Source: Punica granatum
Taxonomy: Eukaryota; Streptophyta; Magnoliopsida; Myrtales; Lythraceae
DNA: 64,000 nucleotides
Assembly: GCF_007655135.1 (NCBI RefSeq)
Contig: NC_045130.1
Location: 14,012,001-14,076,000, forward strand
Reading direction: 5' to 3'
Part shown: positions 23,321-37,063 of the stretch, piece after piece
Layout of the letters: every line of letters begins with the position of its first letter
Numbering within the stretch: position 1 is the stretch's first letter
Program-made: the position numbers and the translations under genes
The notes under the pieces: model-generated
Databases searched by the model: none
What the model saw: only the letters and a program-made list of their open reading frames with translations
Told to the model about the DNA's origin: nothing

Positions 23321-24690
23321 CTCACACACACAGTAGAGTACAGTGTAATTCTCTATATTCGTTTATGGTTGTCATGCATGGGACTTCTGTTTGGATATAA
23401 ATATTACAGACATAGGGAATTAGCTATGGTTCTTTAATTCAGTTTGCCCACACAAAAAAAAAAGGTAATATTAAAACAAAACAAAAATAAAACTGTGCCC
23501 TAATAGAGATATGGTTGTGCCACTGAGTTACTCACATGGGAAAAAGAAAATTGTGCATTGACATTAATTATAGTGTGCATTGGTTACATTTTTTTCCATA
23601 ACGAAAGTTTATTTGATAGGGAACTATTATCTTTTATATATATATATATGTTTTGTGCTCGAGAAAAGGAGGAATCGAGTTTTAAAATTAAGCGCTCTTG
23701 CTCTAGTTTTAAATGGATTTACGGCTTGCACTATTTACGTATCATTTTAAGTTCGCTAATGGTGCTTCCATTATTCACTATTTAAACCAGAGGTTTGTAC
23801 ATCAGATGAGAATATTCCTGCTCTAATGCTTTGCATTTTGGACGAAAGGACAGTAATGATCTATCTCAGTCCAATCAACATGTGTGCATTAATCCTTTGT
23901 TATATTCGATTCCGACTTCCATTCTTTCTTAGTATCTCAATCCATAAACATAGAATAAGCTGTCATATATAGTTCATTTGTCGATAGTCGTGTATAAAAT
24001 GCACACAAACACAGACAGAGGGTTCTAGATTGTTCAAGAGGCTTCATTGCTTCTTTAATAGTTTATTTACACACTCAAAGACCACACACTCACACCCTTT
24101 GAACAAATATTATTATGAGTTATTACCGTGTATACATGTAATTCCCGCACAAAGAGATGCCTTCCTCCGATATGGGCTCTCAGGGGACTTCTACCTACCT
24201 AAATACCGAAATGCGTACATTCAATTTTTTTGAATCGAGGTCAATACAATATGCTATACATAACATCTTGAACGTTGAACATGAATTACTACCGGCGGTA
24301 CCATCCATATCCCAGTACGATATGATAATCTATCGTCACAAACAAAAAGGTTCATTTGATATCACCAAGGGTTGATTCATACAATTTAGTACTTATTCCC
24401 CTTAAATAAGGTATCAAATTTGAGTATTGTGCACGATAGTTTTATCTCTTACTGGATCGATCCAATTCGAACTAGATTAATAAGAATCCTTAGACTTCTG
24501 GATACCAAGGCTAGGGACATACTCAAAAGAAAAGGAAAAAAAAGAAACTTCATATGGTTTTGGAGAAATTCCTCTTCACTCTCAAAGTTTTATAAAATTT
24601 ATAAACCAACCCATCTTTCTTTCGTTTTTTTTTTTGAAACTCTTCCCCGCCACTGTCCCGACCACTACCTGCGTTGCGTTTCTCTAGGGC
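23321..24690. other. Intergenic: AIG1 3'-flank-like fragments upstream of copy C
   Basis: From about 23700 the sequence resembles AIG1 downstream flanks (compare 44520-44830). It then passes into the AIG1 upstream region with a T-rich stretch. No gene is visible. Confidence 0.55.
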
Positions 24691-24692
24691 CA

Positions 24693-27278
24693 TGGCCATG
24701 GCGTCTCCCAGTCCTAATGAGGATGTGCCGAGAATCCAAATCGGTACTGAGTGGGAAGTTCTTGAAGCCCATCATCAAGGTCTATGTCCCTCCAAGTCCT
24801 GCGGCAGGCAGCCGAGCAGCGAAATCTGAAGAGGCAGGGAGAAGCTCAGAGAGAGAGAGAGAGAGAGTGCTAGGATGAAAGTGGCTGAGATGGTTGGTCT
24901 GAAGCCGATGGCGGAGGAGGCGGAGGAGGCGGAGGGAGGCGGACTGTTAGAAAACCGAGCACGTGCACAGCGAAAAGTTTAATTATGGTAAAAATCAAAT
25001 TTTTATCGCGTGCTCGTTTAATCAAAAACTTCAAGATCACATCTTGACATAAGAATCGCCTTTTAAACGAATAGATAACATCACACAATGAATCCATAAG
25101 AAAAGTTACGAACTTTTCACTAACCTTATTGATTCGAGTCGATCAAATTAGCCGTCCAAGTGTCCGGCCTCTAGCTCGTCCACACGAGCACGTCTCCACC
25201 GAGATTAGACTCCTCTCGACCCGTACACTCCGATCTAGGTCACCGATCTAGAACGGAATCGTCACGGAATGAAAGGATCTCTTCAAGACGCCAAGGACAA
25301 CACCAAAACGCCGAATTGGATCCGAGAAGAACTCCGATCAGCCTTGGGAGTTCACGACAACAACTGTTCAGCCGTCTCTCCTCTTCCTCTCTTTCTAATA
25401 TTAGGGTTTTCGATTAATTAACCTCTAGGGTTAACCGTAAGAACATATCTATATATATTCTTACCCTAGGGACTAAAATGTAATTATTAATTAATCCGAA
25501 TTAATTAATAAATCACAAATAAGTCCTCACAATTTAAGTCGTCCAATGACTTGCCCTTATAGTTAGAAAGAAAGATCAAATAAGTCCTTGACACGAATTT
25601 CCATCAATAGACGATCTATTTACAGAAACTCTCCAAATAAGGAAACTATCGTGTTTCCTTAATTAGATTTATCCTTGATGTTGAACTCGGCTTCAAGATG
25701 TGCTAGCACCCTCGCAACTACATTGCAAACCTCGTTCGATAATTAATTTCTAATTAACTTTCTTAATTAGAATTAATTCTTTTCTCAGTTTAGGCACGCT
25801 CAATGTGTGTGACTAACTAGGTTCATCATCAAATGGCAATGGAATTATAGTATCAACTCATTTGATACTACCAGAAACTCTTTCTGTAATCGAAAGCATA
25901 ATCCCCAAAATGCCCTTGGTTCCCAAAGTTCACGAGTGATACCTAGCAGCATATCGTGACAATCCAAAAGATGACGAATGTATAATTGGAACATTCTGAT
26001 GAACCTCTGATCGTATATACCATGCACTGAATCCTTCACTACAAGATCCCGATATAGCTAGGACTACGGTAAATGCCAAACTCTATAGCCAATCATATGG
26101 ACCCTCTAATTTCATTCTTAGATCCGTAGCACTTGAACAGAAACTCCTTTCTATTCAAGTCTATCTACCCCGGCCGAGGATTTCTCGATCCAAAATAAAA
26201 CTCATATCCATAGGACATTTTCCTTGTTTACTCAGGTTAGTGAATCCCATCTTGATCAGACACCTAACTCCAAGTATAACTAATTAGGACCACTATCTGC
26301 CGAATACTCACGCTAAGCACAAATACATTAGCAGTAGCGAATCCTAATTACCTATACTTAAGATAGCGTTACATCTCAGGTCTAAGGATTATATGTACTA
26401 ATACGATCCAGATAACATTCATTGACATTATTAGTAAATTACCGTATGAATATTATCTGCACGTCACGTTCGACTACTTATCATATAGGTATCCACATAT
26501 CTGTCATGATAATAGTTATCAAATAGCATGAGACTCACTACTCCATCTTCATTAGTATCTGTATACTAATCATGGAAACAGATAGAGGTGATGATCTATC
26601 TGGAGAAATAATGTCCAGTTAAGTCTCCTACGATCGTGAACAGTTTAAAAATATTCTTACCGAATTACTTCGTCACTCATATTCTTAACTCTTAAGAATG
26701 AAGTATTCAAAATATCTTAAGGACTTTATTATAATAAACATAGACAATATACGAATAATAGAATAAACTTTATTGCCATAAAAGGAATTATCCAAATACA
26801 TAAATCAAGCTCTAAGGCATATCACTAACACGGACACCGCCAACCTGGAATTTGTCTAGATAGAACTATCAATCCGTACTGAGTGGGATGGAGTTTCTTG
26901 TCGGGGTCGGGGTGAGATGGGAGTAGGAATTCATTCCCGCCCTCCAGCTTCAGTAGCAACATTCATTTCGAAAATGCCTTCCTTACCTTCTGCTGACGAC
27001 CAAATCCGATTCATTCCTCTATCTGAAGTGATCCTCCTTCGTCTTCTTCACGGACGAGCAAGGAAGCGAATTTCTCCTCCTTGTCCGATTACCTTACTTA
27101 CGGTGGCTGAATTGCCATTGATTCTTCTCTATAAGTGCTCTTCGTGCAACCGTTAATAATCGATCGAGCTTCTCTTCTATCCCTGGTAGTAGCTGATCGA
27201 TCTTTTTATCTTATTGATGTCAGTGCTGCAAGATTGTTAGTGATGGTGTTCTGTTTATGCTCTAGAGACGAATTGTGA
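24693..27278 (+). pseudogene. AIG1 copy C: leader only, interrupted and truncated
   Basis: The leader with upstream ORF (MAMASPSPNEDVPRIQIG) starts at 24693/24699. It is broken at 24944 by a 1.9-kb solo LTR and resumes at 26836. The sequence follows the usual leader as far as the GCTCTAGAGACGAATT motif at about 27273, inside the leader intron. It then switches to a MITE remnant and GBA2 sequence. All five AIG1 coding exons are missing, so no GTPase can be made. Confidence 0.85.
24945..26830 (+). mobile_element. Solo LTR (1886 bp)
   Basis: It begins TGTTAG and ends CTAACA, with a perfect 5-bp target duplication CGGAC (24940-24944, 26831-26835). Removing it restores the leader seen in the other AIG1 copies. 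No retrotransposon proteins are found. It is unrelated to the three TGTCAC elements. Family unknown. Confidence 0.88.
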
Positions 27279-27843
27279 TTCTAAAATAACATTATGAAAC
27301 CAAAGAGGGCAATGTCTAATTAATCTGCAAGCATAGCATTAGAGTAACCGCAAAAACCCGCATTTCACGACAAGACCTAGCTAGGGGCATGGATCAATAT
27401 CTTGTACTGATTGGAAGACATAAGGCACAACTTATGTAATTGCTGGAATTAATATACATCCAATTAATATGGTCGACCAGAGCTCAGATATCAATATGTT
27501 GGCTAGTAAGCTAAAGTTCTAGCCTGTTTATGAGTACATATGTAATAAATGGAGCATTTACTATATGGATACTTTTGTATCTATTTATCACCATTGCCCG
27601 AGGCCATTGATGCCAATTCACTTTGCTATATAAAAGGGGAAGGACCAGAAAAAGAATGGATCTCAATCATCACACTGTAGTCTGCAACTATAAGAACTTC
27701 TATTTATATTAAGCACAGTGGGGAATTCGTTAACATTACCCGGAATGGCATCATGTGCAAGGTTTGCAGCTGCATCCCTATTTTTTCCTTAAAATTTTGT
27801 ATAACGCCTGTGATTAAAAAACCATGATTATAAGGCAGGTCAC

Positions 27844-30800
27844 CTGTGGTACGCTTTCTCGCAAAATCTCACTTCTGGGCAATCCCATGCAAGCGAAAAT
27901 GTGACTGTACGGACACTGCCAGGAGGAACAGTTACAGAGGCTGCTACAGCGGCTCCAATTGATGATCCTGGTTCTGAATGCTCAGAGATTTTTTTGCAGT
28001 CGAGGTGGTCAAATGTTCCATGCTACAAGAATTTAACAAAAGAAGACAGCTGTTGGAGATATCTGTATCAGCTCATAATGATTTATTTAGCATGAAAGGG
28101 TAACAGGTATCCTTTATTTACCAATGATGACCAAATTATGGTTAGCTTGTATCTGCTGTTATAACTTATTTCTCCCGATCCACAAGAATTAATGTGTTGA
28201 AGAAATACTGTGATGAGAATTAAATTTAAGCCCACATCAAATCCAACTTTAATACTCTTGAAGTCAGACTTGTCTTTATTGGAAAATCCAATGCATTTGT
28301 AATTTACTTCAAGTTTAGTTTATAACTTCTCATATTTACCTTCTTAATTTCAAACCACATATCTTTTGCAGTGAGACATTGAGAATCACCAGATATCAAG
28401 AAGCAAGGACATTCAGAGATGTGAACATCTGATGTTTCTCCGGCTGCAATGGCAAAAGTAACCGGTGGATTGCCATTTGCTGTTTTGCAAGAAGGAACCT
28501 GCATCAGCCAGACATTTTGGCTGATAATCACAAACCAAGATTATTATTACTGTCTACATGGAACCTGTGATGTAACAACACCCCATGCACTCCATCCCTG
28601 ACCCTGCGAAGAAATTTTATTGCATAAAAATAGAGCAAATGCTAATGTATAATTTATCGACAAAATTTGAGAATTAGAGCAGATGTAACTACTAGCTACT
28701 CCGTGCGAAGAGTTGTAAAGTAGGTCAGTTCAAGATCTCTTACAGCATGTTAGAGTTGAAATGTCGACCCGAAGATCCTGAGACTCCCCCAACAGAGTTC
28801 TGTACAATTAAAAGGACAACAACCAGAATAAGCCGGCAATAGGTTTTAGCATTTATCTACGGATTTACCATAGTAGTTACTAATATCGAAACTGCTAGAA
28901 GAGATGAGGAATTTGAAAATTCATGTGCATGAAAAGCAGTTCCGTCCACGTCATCTCAATTACTTTTCCATTTCTTACGAACCACAAGATGGATTCATTA
29001 ATAGAAAGCGAGCCATACCATCATAAATCAGACTTGGACATTACACAGTTTGGAGAATGTTTCAAGGAAGTTTAAGGAACTACAACCTAATTATGGTAAA
29101 TAAAAATTTCAAGAGATTTCACCAGCTACTGCACAAGTGAAAACCAAGGTTACATCTGTAGGAGTATCCCCTTGATTTGAGAGCTATAAGAAACACAAAA
29201 CAATCAATAACTTGCTAAGTGTTATCCCTAGTTGGAAAATTCGGTAGAATCAAGTTGCTTCTCAAGTCTTTTACTTACCGTAAATGTAAATACAGAGACA
29301 GGAAGGCTGCTTTCCTTGTAATTGTGAGGTATAAATGGAGATATTTGACGAGAAACAATTCGAAGTTCAGGGTCAGGTTCACCTGAATCAGAAAATATAC
29401 AAGGAGAATGCATAAGAATCATAAGCCATATGAGGAAGGAAGTATTATGCAAATTTGTGGTTATGGTAATATACCATCATAGACCGTCCATGACCGTGGA
29501 AACAAAGCATGGTAAATACTTTTGTCCCCATTCAGGTTCCAATCCCAACATTCGAGTCCCGAAGCTGCACTTGCTATGTGCCATTCCAAGAGCAATCGAT
29601 AACTACCCTCCAGATTTCAATAAGAATTAAAAATTCATAAATTTTATATACTACCTACAACAGCCAGGAGCTTACTTTGGCAACTGAGAGCTACGTGGGC
29701 ACAGTACACTAGAAACTATTTTACCATTTAGACGTGAAACAAAAACCTGGAGTAAGAACATATGGTGAAAAAATCTCTGTTGCTCGGAAAAAAATGTAAT
29801 AATCACGGAATCACAGTTTACGTACATCATAAGATACAGCCTTCCGGCATAATCATTATATACAGCCTTCCGGCATAATCATTATGCATTTACAATCAGA
29901 AGGTTCAGATTGTACAAAATCTTATGCACTGACAGGAACTACAGAGAGGCCTTCATATGATCTTCCATAACCTGAATTGCAAACAATTCTATTTATTGTA
30001 TCTACTGGACATTTACAGAGGCAAAATCCTATGTTTATCACAATAAAATTCGTAAGAACTACAATGGAGACCAAAAAGTCCTCTCAGTGATCATTTGTGA
30101 TTGAAGAAAGAGAGCTGTTGGTAAGATGATAATATTTGGAATTTTAATATCACGGTATTGTTACACTGTGAAATGACAGGCCAATTTGAGACAATCAAGA
30201 ATTAGATGCATAATGGAAGTACTTTATCAAGGTATTGTTCTTAATATGAAGTGTTTCTTATACTATTCTGTAGTCTGGTTTCATGAAGTAATCATCATTT
30301 CTGTTTACCCCAACTAGTAAAGTACCAGCAAATAGACTTTGATTTATAATAATGCCTAAAGTACAAGAGTCGGTCAATTGTAGAGAAGCACGCTTACAGA
30401 GAACTGATTTGCTAAAATGGGAACATCCTCTAAGATTCCAGGGAATAGTTGGAAGACAAAACTCTCTCATGCTCAGCAGCAATCTCTGAACCAGCAAGTT
30501 AACAGCACACCTCATGTTCAAAAGAATCAGCCCATGCCTGCTTTTCCTCGTTCTCCTAGAAACCATTTCTCCATCTGACTCGCACCCACATTCAGGATAA
30601 CAGTTCTCAGTCACAATTTCAATTCATACATGGCTGTCCCTACTCATTTCTTTGGATTAATTTTCTGGAAAAGCACTTGGGACTAGGGCGGCATTACGTG
30701 CAATCACTTCTAGTAAATTAATCTGATGAGTGGAACAATAATCTTAATAATAGCTAAACAGTATACGGATAAGTGAAATTTTCCATAAAGTTTTTTATTT

Positions 30801-31018
30801 TTTATTTTAGTAATCATGACATTTTTTGTAAATCTAACCTCATAAATCTTTCCCGGCAGTCCCTCTTTTACAAAAATCATCATGCTATGACCACTGCATA
30901 GATTAATCTTTTTATTATCGAAAAATCTCTGACGCACCATATGCAGTTTCTCTTGAAGCCTCAATGTAAATATTGAAGGATACTTTTCCCCGCAGTTTAG
31001 CTTCCGTTGCCAGGTTAA
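27844..31018 (-). pseudogene. GBA2-like glucosylceramidase pseudogene, scrambled exons
   Basis: Minus-strand exons recognised: 30398-30465 (FPGILEDVPILANQFS), 29676-29746 (VFVSRLNGKIVSSVLCP), 29475-29573 ([20 protein letters not shown]), 29279-29382 ([20 protein letters not shown]), 28340-28498 ([18 protein letters not shown] ... [12 protein letters not shown]) and 27844-28022 ([20 protein letters not shown] ... [10 protein letters not shown]). These match the N-terminal beta-rich domain of plant non-lysosomal glucosylceramidases, which cleave glucosylceramide. The exon between 29279 and 28498 is missing, and the catalytic C-terminal half is absent. Exon 2 (about 30910-31018, LTWQRKLNCGEK) lies upstream of a frameshifted exon 1 (about 30520-30570), so the order is scrambled. 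A 26-bp tandem duplication sits at 29839-29884. Confidence 0.85.
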
Positions 31019-31517
31019 TTGATATTAATCACTTGAATAATTTTATAATCACTTTTTATTAAATAATAATTATTAATTTTTTATTGTCACGTCAATATGA
31101 TATATGATAATTTAAGATTTTTTTTAGAGAGAAATTCACATTGACATTCACTACCCCTTCTAAAGCGTTTTCCGCAAGCTTCTCCCTCTGCATTATAGTT
31201 TTACCTCTTGCTGGATTGATTCAGTTCGAACTAGATTAGTAGAAAACGTTAGGCTAGGTACATATCGAAAAGAAAAGGGAAAAAAGAAAAAAAAAATTCA
31301 CATGGTTTTGGAGAAATTCCACTTCAGTCTCAAAGTTTTATAAAATTTATAAATCAACCCATCTTTCTTTTGTTTTTTTGGAACTCTGCCCACCACTCTC
31401 TTTCATCCTCTGGAGATCCGCCCCTGCACTCACCGCTACTGCCGCCTCCCTCCCTTCACCTTACCCCAGCCCCGACCATTACCTGCGGTGCGTTTCTCTA
31501 GGGTTTTAGGTTAGGCC

Positions 31518-32458
31518 ATGGCCATGGCGTCTCCCAGTCCTAATGAGGATGTGCCAAGAATCCAAATCGGTACGGAGTGGGAAGTTCTTGAAGCCCTTCA
31601 TCAAGGTCTATGCCCCTCCAAGTCCTGCGGCAGGCAGGCAGCCGAGCAGCGAAATCTGGAGAGGCAGGGAGAAGCTCAGAGAGAGAGAGAGTGCAGGAAT
31701 GAAAGTGGCTGAGATGGTTGGTCTGAAGCCGATAGCGGAGGAGGCGGAGGGAGGCGGACACCGGCAAACTGGAATTTGTCTAGATAGAACTATCGATCCG
31801 TACTGTAACCGGGATGGAGTTTCTTGTCGGGGTCGGGGTGAGATGGGAGTAGGAATTCATTCCCGCCCTTCAGCTTCAGTAGCAGCATTCATTCCGAAAA
31901 TGCCTTCCTTACCTTCTGCTGACGACCAAATCCGATTCATTCCTCTAACTGAAGTGATCCTCCTTCGTCTTCTTCACGGACGAGCAAGGAAGCGAATTTC
32001 TCTTTCCTTGTCTGATTACCTTACTTACGGTGGCTGAATTGCCGTTGATTCTTCTCTATAAGTGCTCTTCGTGCAACCGTTAATAATCGATCGAGCTTCT
32101 CTTCTTTCCCTGGTAGTAGCTGATCGATCTTCTTATCTTATTGATGTCAGTGCTGCAAGATTGTTAGTGATGGTGTTCTGTTTATGCTCTAGAGACGAAT
32201 TTCAATGCCTTTCGTGTATGTTTCATTGATAAGTCTTTTGAAATCCTGTGCTTAACTCCAAAGCTCGAGTCTTTTGTTCTTGTTTGACAAACTACCGTGC
32301 AAAGGTTTTATTTTCGAAGCTAAATTCCTGATATAATGCTTAGGAGACTGGTAAAAGTCGGAACTTTACCTAGTTAGATTAGATGTGAGATTTGTTCATG
32401 CTCGGTATTGATGTTGAGAACATTCTGTATGACTCGCGGTTATATCTATGTCTTGCAG
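31518..32458 (+). promoter_or_regulatory. AIG1-D leader with upstream ORFs
   Basis: Two overlapping upstream ORFs are present. One starts at 31518 (MAMASPSPNEDVPRIQIG, 64 codons); another, at 31543, stays open for 164 codons because CCGTACTGTAACC replaces the CCGTACTGAG stop found in A and E. The splice acceptor ends at 32458, 21 bases before the AIG1 start. No domain is recognised in either ORF. Confidence 0.5.
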
Positions 32459-32479
32459 TTGACGTGAATTGGCTTTTAC

Positions 32480-34774
32480 ATGATGGGTGAAATTGCAATA
32501 GATGATGATTGGGGGCTCACTTCCTCTTACGCTGGTGTTCGGACGCTGGTTCTAGTGGGCAGGACAGGTAATGGGAAAAGTGCCACAGGGAACACTATTC
32601 TTGGGAGGAGGGCTTTCAAGTCAAGGGCTAGCTCATCGGGGGTGACGAGCACCTGCGAGTTGCAGCAAACTGTCCTGCCTGATGGCCTGATTGTCAATGT
32701 ACTTGACACTCCCGGTAATGATCTTTTAACAAACTTCTGCAGAATGAGATATTTCATGGATATTGAGAGGTTCTTATCTAGGACATGTTTTGTAATTGCA
32801 GGGCTATTCGATAGTTCTGCTGGAATCGGTGATGTTGGAGAAGAAATTGTCAGGTGTATCGATCTGGCCAAGGATGGGATCCATGCTGTGCTTTTGGTCT
32901 ACTCTATTAGGAGCCGCTTTTCGAAGGAGGAAGAAGCCGCCTTCGATACCCTGAGGACTTTGTTTGGAAACAAGATAGTCAACTACATGATTGCTGTGTT
33001 CACTGGTGGGGATGAACTTGAAGATAATGATGAAACTTTGGAAGATTACTTGGGTCGTGAGTGCCCACAGCCTTTGAAGGTGACCTCTACCTCTCTTTAT
33101 GCAGTTAGATACTCAGAGATCATTTAAAGTAAATTGCGAACTTTGAGTAATTACAACGGGTGGTTTGATTAATATGCCACCTAGGGGATTCCAATTCCTA
33201 AATATAGATTTGTCAGATTGCCTATATCTCTGATGATGCTGCTTAGCACAATCCAGTTTCAAATCTCAACATTGACTGGGTATCTCTCTGGGATAGCTTA
33301 TGATGAGACTCACAGTTCTGTCTATGCTCATGGTTTACGTTGGCTAGAGAGATCTGCTTGTTTTTAAATTATAAGTATTTTGTAGTCTGCTTTCACAAAT
33401 TTTGTTGAACTAAACTCGGTTTACTTGTAGTAAGATTGTCACAGATTGAGTTTAGTAAAAGCTTTTGAGCTGCCATTGTAAGATACAATACAATAAAAAT
33501 CACCAAGACGACATTGACCCTGAGCATCTTCCACTATTGCTGCTGCACACTGATATCTTGTAAAATATTTATTGAAGGACATTCTTAATCTCTGCGGGAA
33601 CCGGCGGGTGCTTGTCGATAATAAGACAAAGGAACAGGACAAGAAAACAGCCCAAGTTCAGGAGCTATTTTCCCTTGTCGATGCAGTGATAAGCCAGAAT
33701 GGCGGAAAGCCTTTTTCAGATGACATATTTGCCGAAATGAGGGTAAGTGGAGCATTTAAAACTTAAAGCAAGTAAAATAAATGCGATTGCACGGACAGTT
33801 TCCAAACTATGAGTGTTTGTTTGGCAGAAAGGAGCAAAGAAGCTCAAGGAGCAACAGGAAGCGGTTGGCTCTCTCAGCGGATACAACGAAGCACAGATAC
33901 TGAAGTTTAAGGAAGAGACGCAAAAATCTTATGATGAGCAGCTGAAGCGAATTTCTGAGATGGTATATGTTAGCGTAAAGTTGTATTTCTGATCAACAGA
34001 TTGATTTTCCTTTTTCCCCCCTTTTTCTGTCTTTGTATTTCTGTGTCGTCATTGAAAATTTTAATGTTCCCCGCAATGGCATTTCTGACTGTTACGGTGT
34101 GTTTGGTTTTAGAGTTGAGTTGAATTGTAATGATTGTTTTGTTGAATTATGAGAAAAAGTGTGAAAAAGTAATGAATAGTTGAGAGAATTTAGTATTAAA
34201 AATTGAATTGAAATGGAGGTGTATGTGGATTTATGTATGGGCCTCACCTTTTTTATTTTGAAGAGTTGATTTTTGTTGTGTAGTGAGTAGAGTTAAAGTT
34301 AGTTAAAATTTTAAAATCTGATTGCAACAAACATGTTTGTTTTTTAATTTGGAAGCATGTTGGGTTTATGATTTATCGTAGTCTTTTAATCTTTTTTCTG
34401 CTAATTATGGATTTGTCTAAGATGCCTGCTTATGTTTCGAAGGCTGTGATTATCTGCCATATCTCTCGTCTGCTATTTAAGAGGAACATTTCTGGACTTG
34501 TTGGACTGAACTGTTTGGAGTGATTGCTTACTTTTAGATTGAAACCAAGCTGAGAGAGGAGACCAAGAGTTTCGGGCAGAAGTTGGCAGAGGAGCAGGCT
34601 ACTCGTATGAAGATTGAACAGCAAGCACACTCGGCTCAGATGAAGTCAGATGACGAGATTCGTAATCTCAGGGAGAGCCTGGACAAAGCCAGGAAAGAGG
34701 CTGAAGAGCTCCGTAAGAAGACCAAACCAGAATCAACACAGACCAAACCAAAATCATCATGCGCCATTATGTAA
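32480..34774 (+). CDS. AIG1/IAN-type GTPase, copy D (349 aa)
   Basis: The exons are 32480-32714, 32802-33079, 33578-33742, 33828-33962 and 34538-34774. This is the longest copy. It has the N-terminal DDDWGLTSSY, the SRASSSG stretch, the EAVGSLSGYNEAQ segment and the long tail. Motifs: GRTGNGKSATGN, GVTSTCE, DTPG/LFD, FTGGDEL. The box RRVLFDN of other copies is RRVLVDN here. The coiled coil reads LAEEQATRMKIEQQAHSAQM, and the protein ends SSCAIM, a CaaX box whose methionine favours farnesylation rather than geranylgeranylation. The start is MMGEIA instead of MMAGIA. The last intron has lost about 90 bases and gained a MITE remnant. Because it has all segments that others lack, it may be closest to the ancestral form. 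Confidence 0.9.
34092..34322. mobile_element. Truncated MITE in AIG1-D intron 4
   Basis: The left end GGTGTGTTTGGTTTTAGAG is typical of Harbinger-type MITEs. The expected inverse right end is missing; the sequence ends in TTAAAATTTTAAAATCTG. It replaces about 90 bases of intron present in A, B, E and F. Splice sites are unaffected. Confidence 0.6.
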
Positions 34775-35661
34775 GACCGGGATATCCTGGAGTATGTTAC
34801 GGTCTCGAAGATTTCGATATCCACTTGTATTGTGATAGTAACCTATGGAATACTCTTTTGTGATTGATCGTATCATGTAAATGTATTTATGGCTTGCATT
34901 ATTTGCATATCATTTTAATTCACTAATGGTGCTTCCATTATTCACTATCTACACCAAAGATCTGTATATCAGATGAGAATTTCCCTGCTTTAGTGCTCTG
35001 TACTTAAAAAGAAATGATCGTAACAGGTCTAGCACGAATTGATGTATATGTAGTTAAAATGCGATCCTTTGTTATAGTCGAACCCGACTTCCATTCTTTC
35101 TCAGAGTCAATCCATAAACATAGAATAATCTCTCGTATATATAGTTCATTCATCGGCAGTACATACAAAATGCACACAAACACAAAGCCTTACATATTGT
35201 CCAATTAGTCCGATGGCCGCACTCAAACACCACACTAAACCTTCATTGAACAACTATTATTATAAATTATAATCATACTTACTTCGCGCACGAGAGATGC
35301 CTTTTTCCGAAATCAGCTCGGGGGACTTCTACCTGCATAAATATGAAGGCACTTACATTTTATTCCTGAACCAAGACCTATACATGCTCTCATAACATCT
35401 TGTACGTTAAACCTGAAGTACTATCAGCACTCCCATGTCCCAGTACTATACAATGATCCACCAGTGTATATTTGATGACACTTCTTATAATAAATACGGT
35501 GGTGGATCATAGTATTTTTTATGACACTTCTTATCAAAAGTACGATGATCCACCAGCAAATGAGAAACTAATATTTGCCACTGAGCATTTAAAACACCTG
35601 ACGAGATGCTATAGTTTCCATAAAGTATCCAGACTAGTATGCATAGAATTATTGATTCATA

Positions 35662-35920
35662 CCCGAGATGGAGTTTCTTATCGGGATGAGAGTAGGAATT
35701 CCCGCCCTCCAACATATTGGGGGGGGAGAAATTGCGGGAAGCCAACACCTGAATCGCATTCATCTCCTGACCCGGAACCATGTTCGCCTGCTCCATCCTC
35801 TTTATCTCAGCGGTCTGTTTGTCAGTTGTGATTCAAGCAAAAGTCTGATTAGATTTTCCAAAACATATAAAAAAAAACAAATTCCGGTGTATGCATGGCA
35901 TCATTAAGCGAATTTCATAC

Positions 35921-35952
<32 letters not shown>

Positions 35953-37063
35953 TATAGTAGAAGTCTCATATGTATATATACGACTTTTTACATACCTTAG
36001 TGCGAAGGTACACACTTTCATTTTTCATCTCAATCTCCAGTGAAACAAATTATGAACGAGCTCTTGCCATAATGGAGATGGTGATGGAGCATTTGCAAGA
36101 TTAAGACAGAGAGAGAAAAGAGACATTGGATATATATATACACACACATATATATACGCTTAATCATACATATATATATATGATTAAGTACCTTTTTCTG
36201 CAAGTACTCAATCTCAGCAAGCAGCATTTCATGCTGTTCAACAAGGATGAAATTGAAAACAAATCAGGAGTTGTCCAAGTAAGAGTAAAAATAGATGAAC
36301 TACTAAAAGTAAAATTAAAAACAGGAATATCTGTCCAAATTATGATGTTGTGAAAACTATATAGTAAATAATTACATTAGGGGATTGCACTAAAAAAAAA
36401 AAAAGATCATATAAGGGTTGCCTTCTTGGACCTAATTCTGGTGATTCCGCGCTCGAGCCTGTTCTCGAGCTGCTTCAGTTCCTTCACAGAAAGGGCACTC
36501 AAAGAATCTCCCATCAAATGCCTGCCATGCATAATATGCACTACATAATCAGCACAAAGCCGGGTCGCATAATGTTTTATGATACCTTATTGGCGTACAA
36601 TATTTCTGTTTGTAGAACTTCATTCTTTGTACGTAGTGCATACATAGTATAGTTCTACTGTGATATTGTTTGCCGAATTTGCGGATTTCAAGGAAAGTGG
36701 AAAAATCTTTGGGAAAGTGATTTACCTGTTAGAGTTCTGCAGCATCTGTATCTGCTGCCTCAGCTTGGCTGATTCTTGTTGATAATGCTGCATATATACA
36801 AAAAGATAAATTAGAGATATGTCATATACATTGAGCATGGAAGGAACTGCACAAAATATATAAATCAGTTACTTATAGAAGAAAATATGCAAATCTAGAG
36901 AAGGAACGATGACATCTGCTGCTTGTTTTCGATCTTTTGTAATAACTAGATCAGACAACAGCCACACGTAAATATTACCTGAGCATTGATCTCTGTGATA
37001 GAAGTCATGTTTGAACTGTCTGAGCTAGCCTTCTTATACCTCTCTATAGTTGTCTTGATGTTG
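35662..37063 (-). pseudogene. AGL11/SEEDSTICK-type K-box gene, copy D (damaged splice site)
   Basis: Exons in transcript order: 36979-37063, 36726-36787, 36422-36521, 36192-36233, 35996-36037 and 35662-35814. The K-box exon ([20 protein letters not shown]) and the end ([20 protein letters not shown]) are clear. The acceptor before the ESVYLRTK exon is TG (CACTG/GAG) where the others have CACAG, so that exon should be skipped; since it is 42 bp, skipping keeps the frame. The K-box exon donor is GC. The last exon begins TAEIKRM instead of IAEIERM. There is no MADS-domain exon. Confidence 0.82.
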
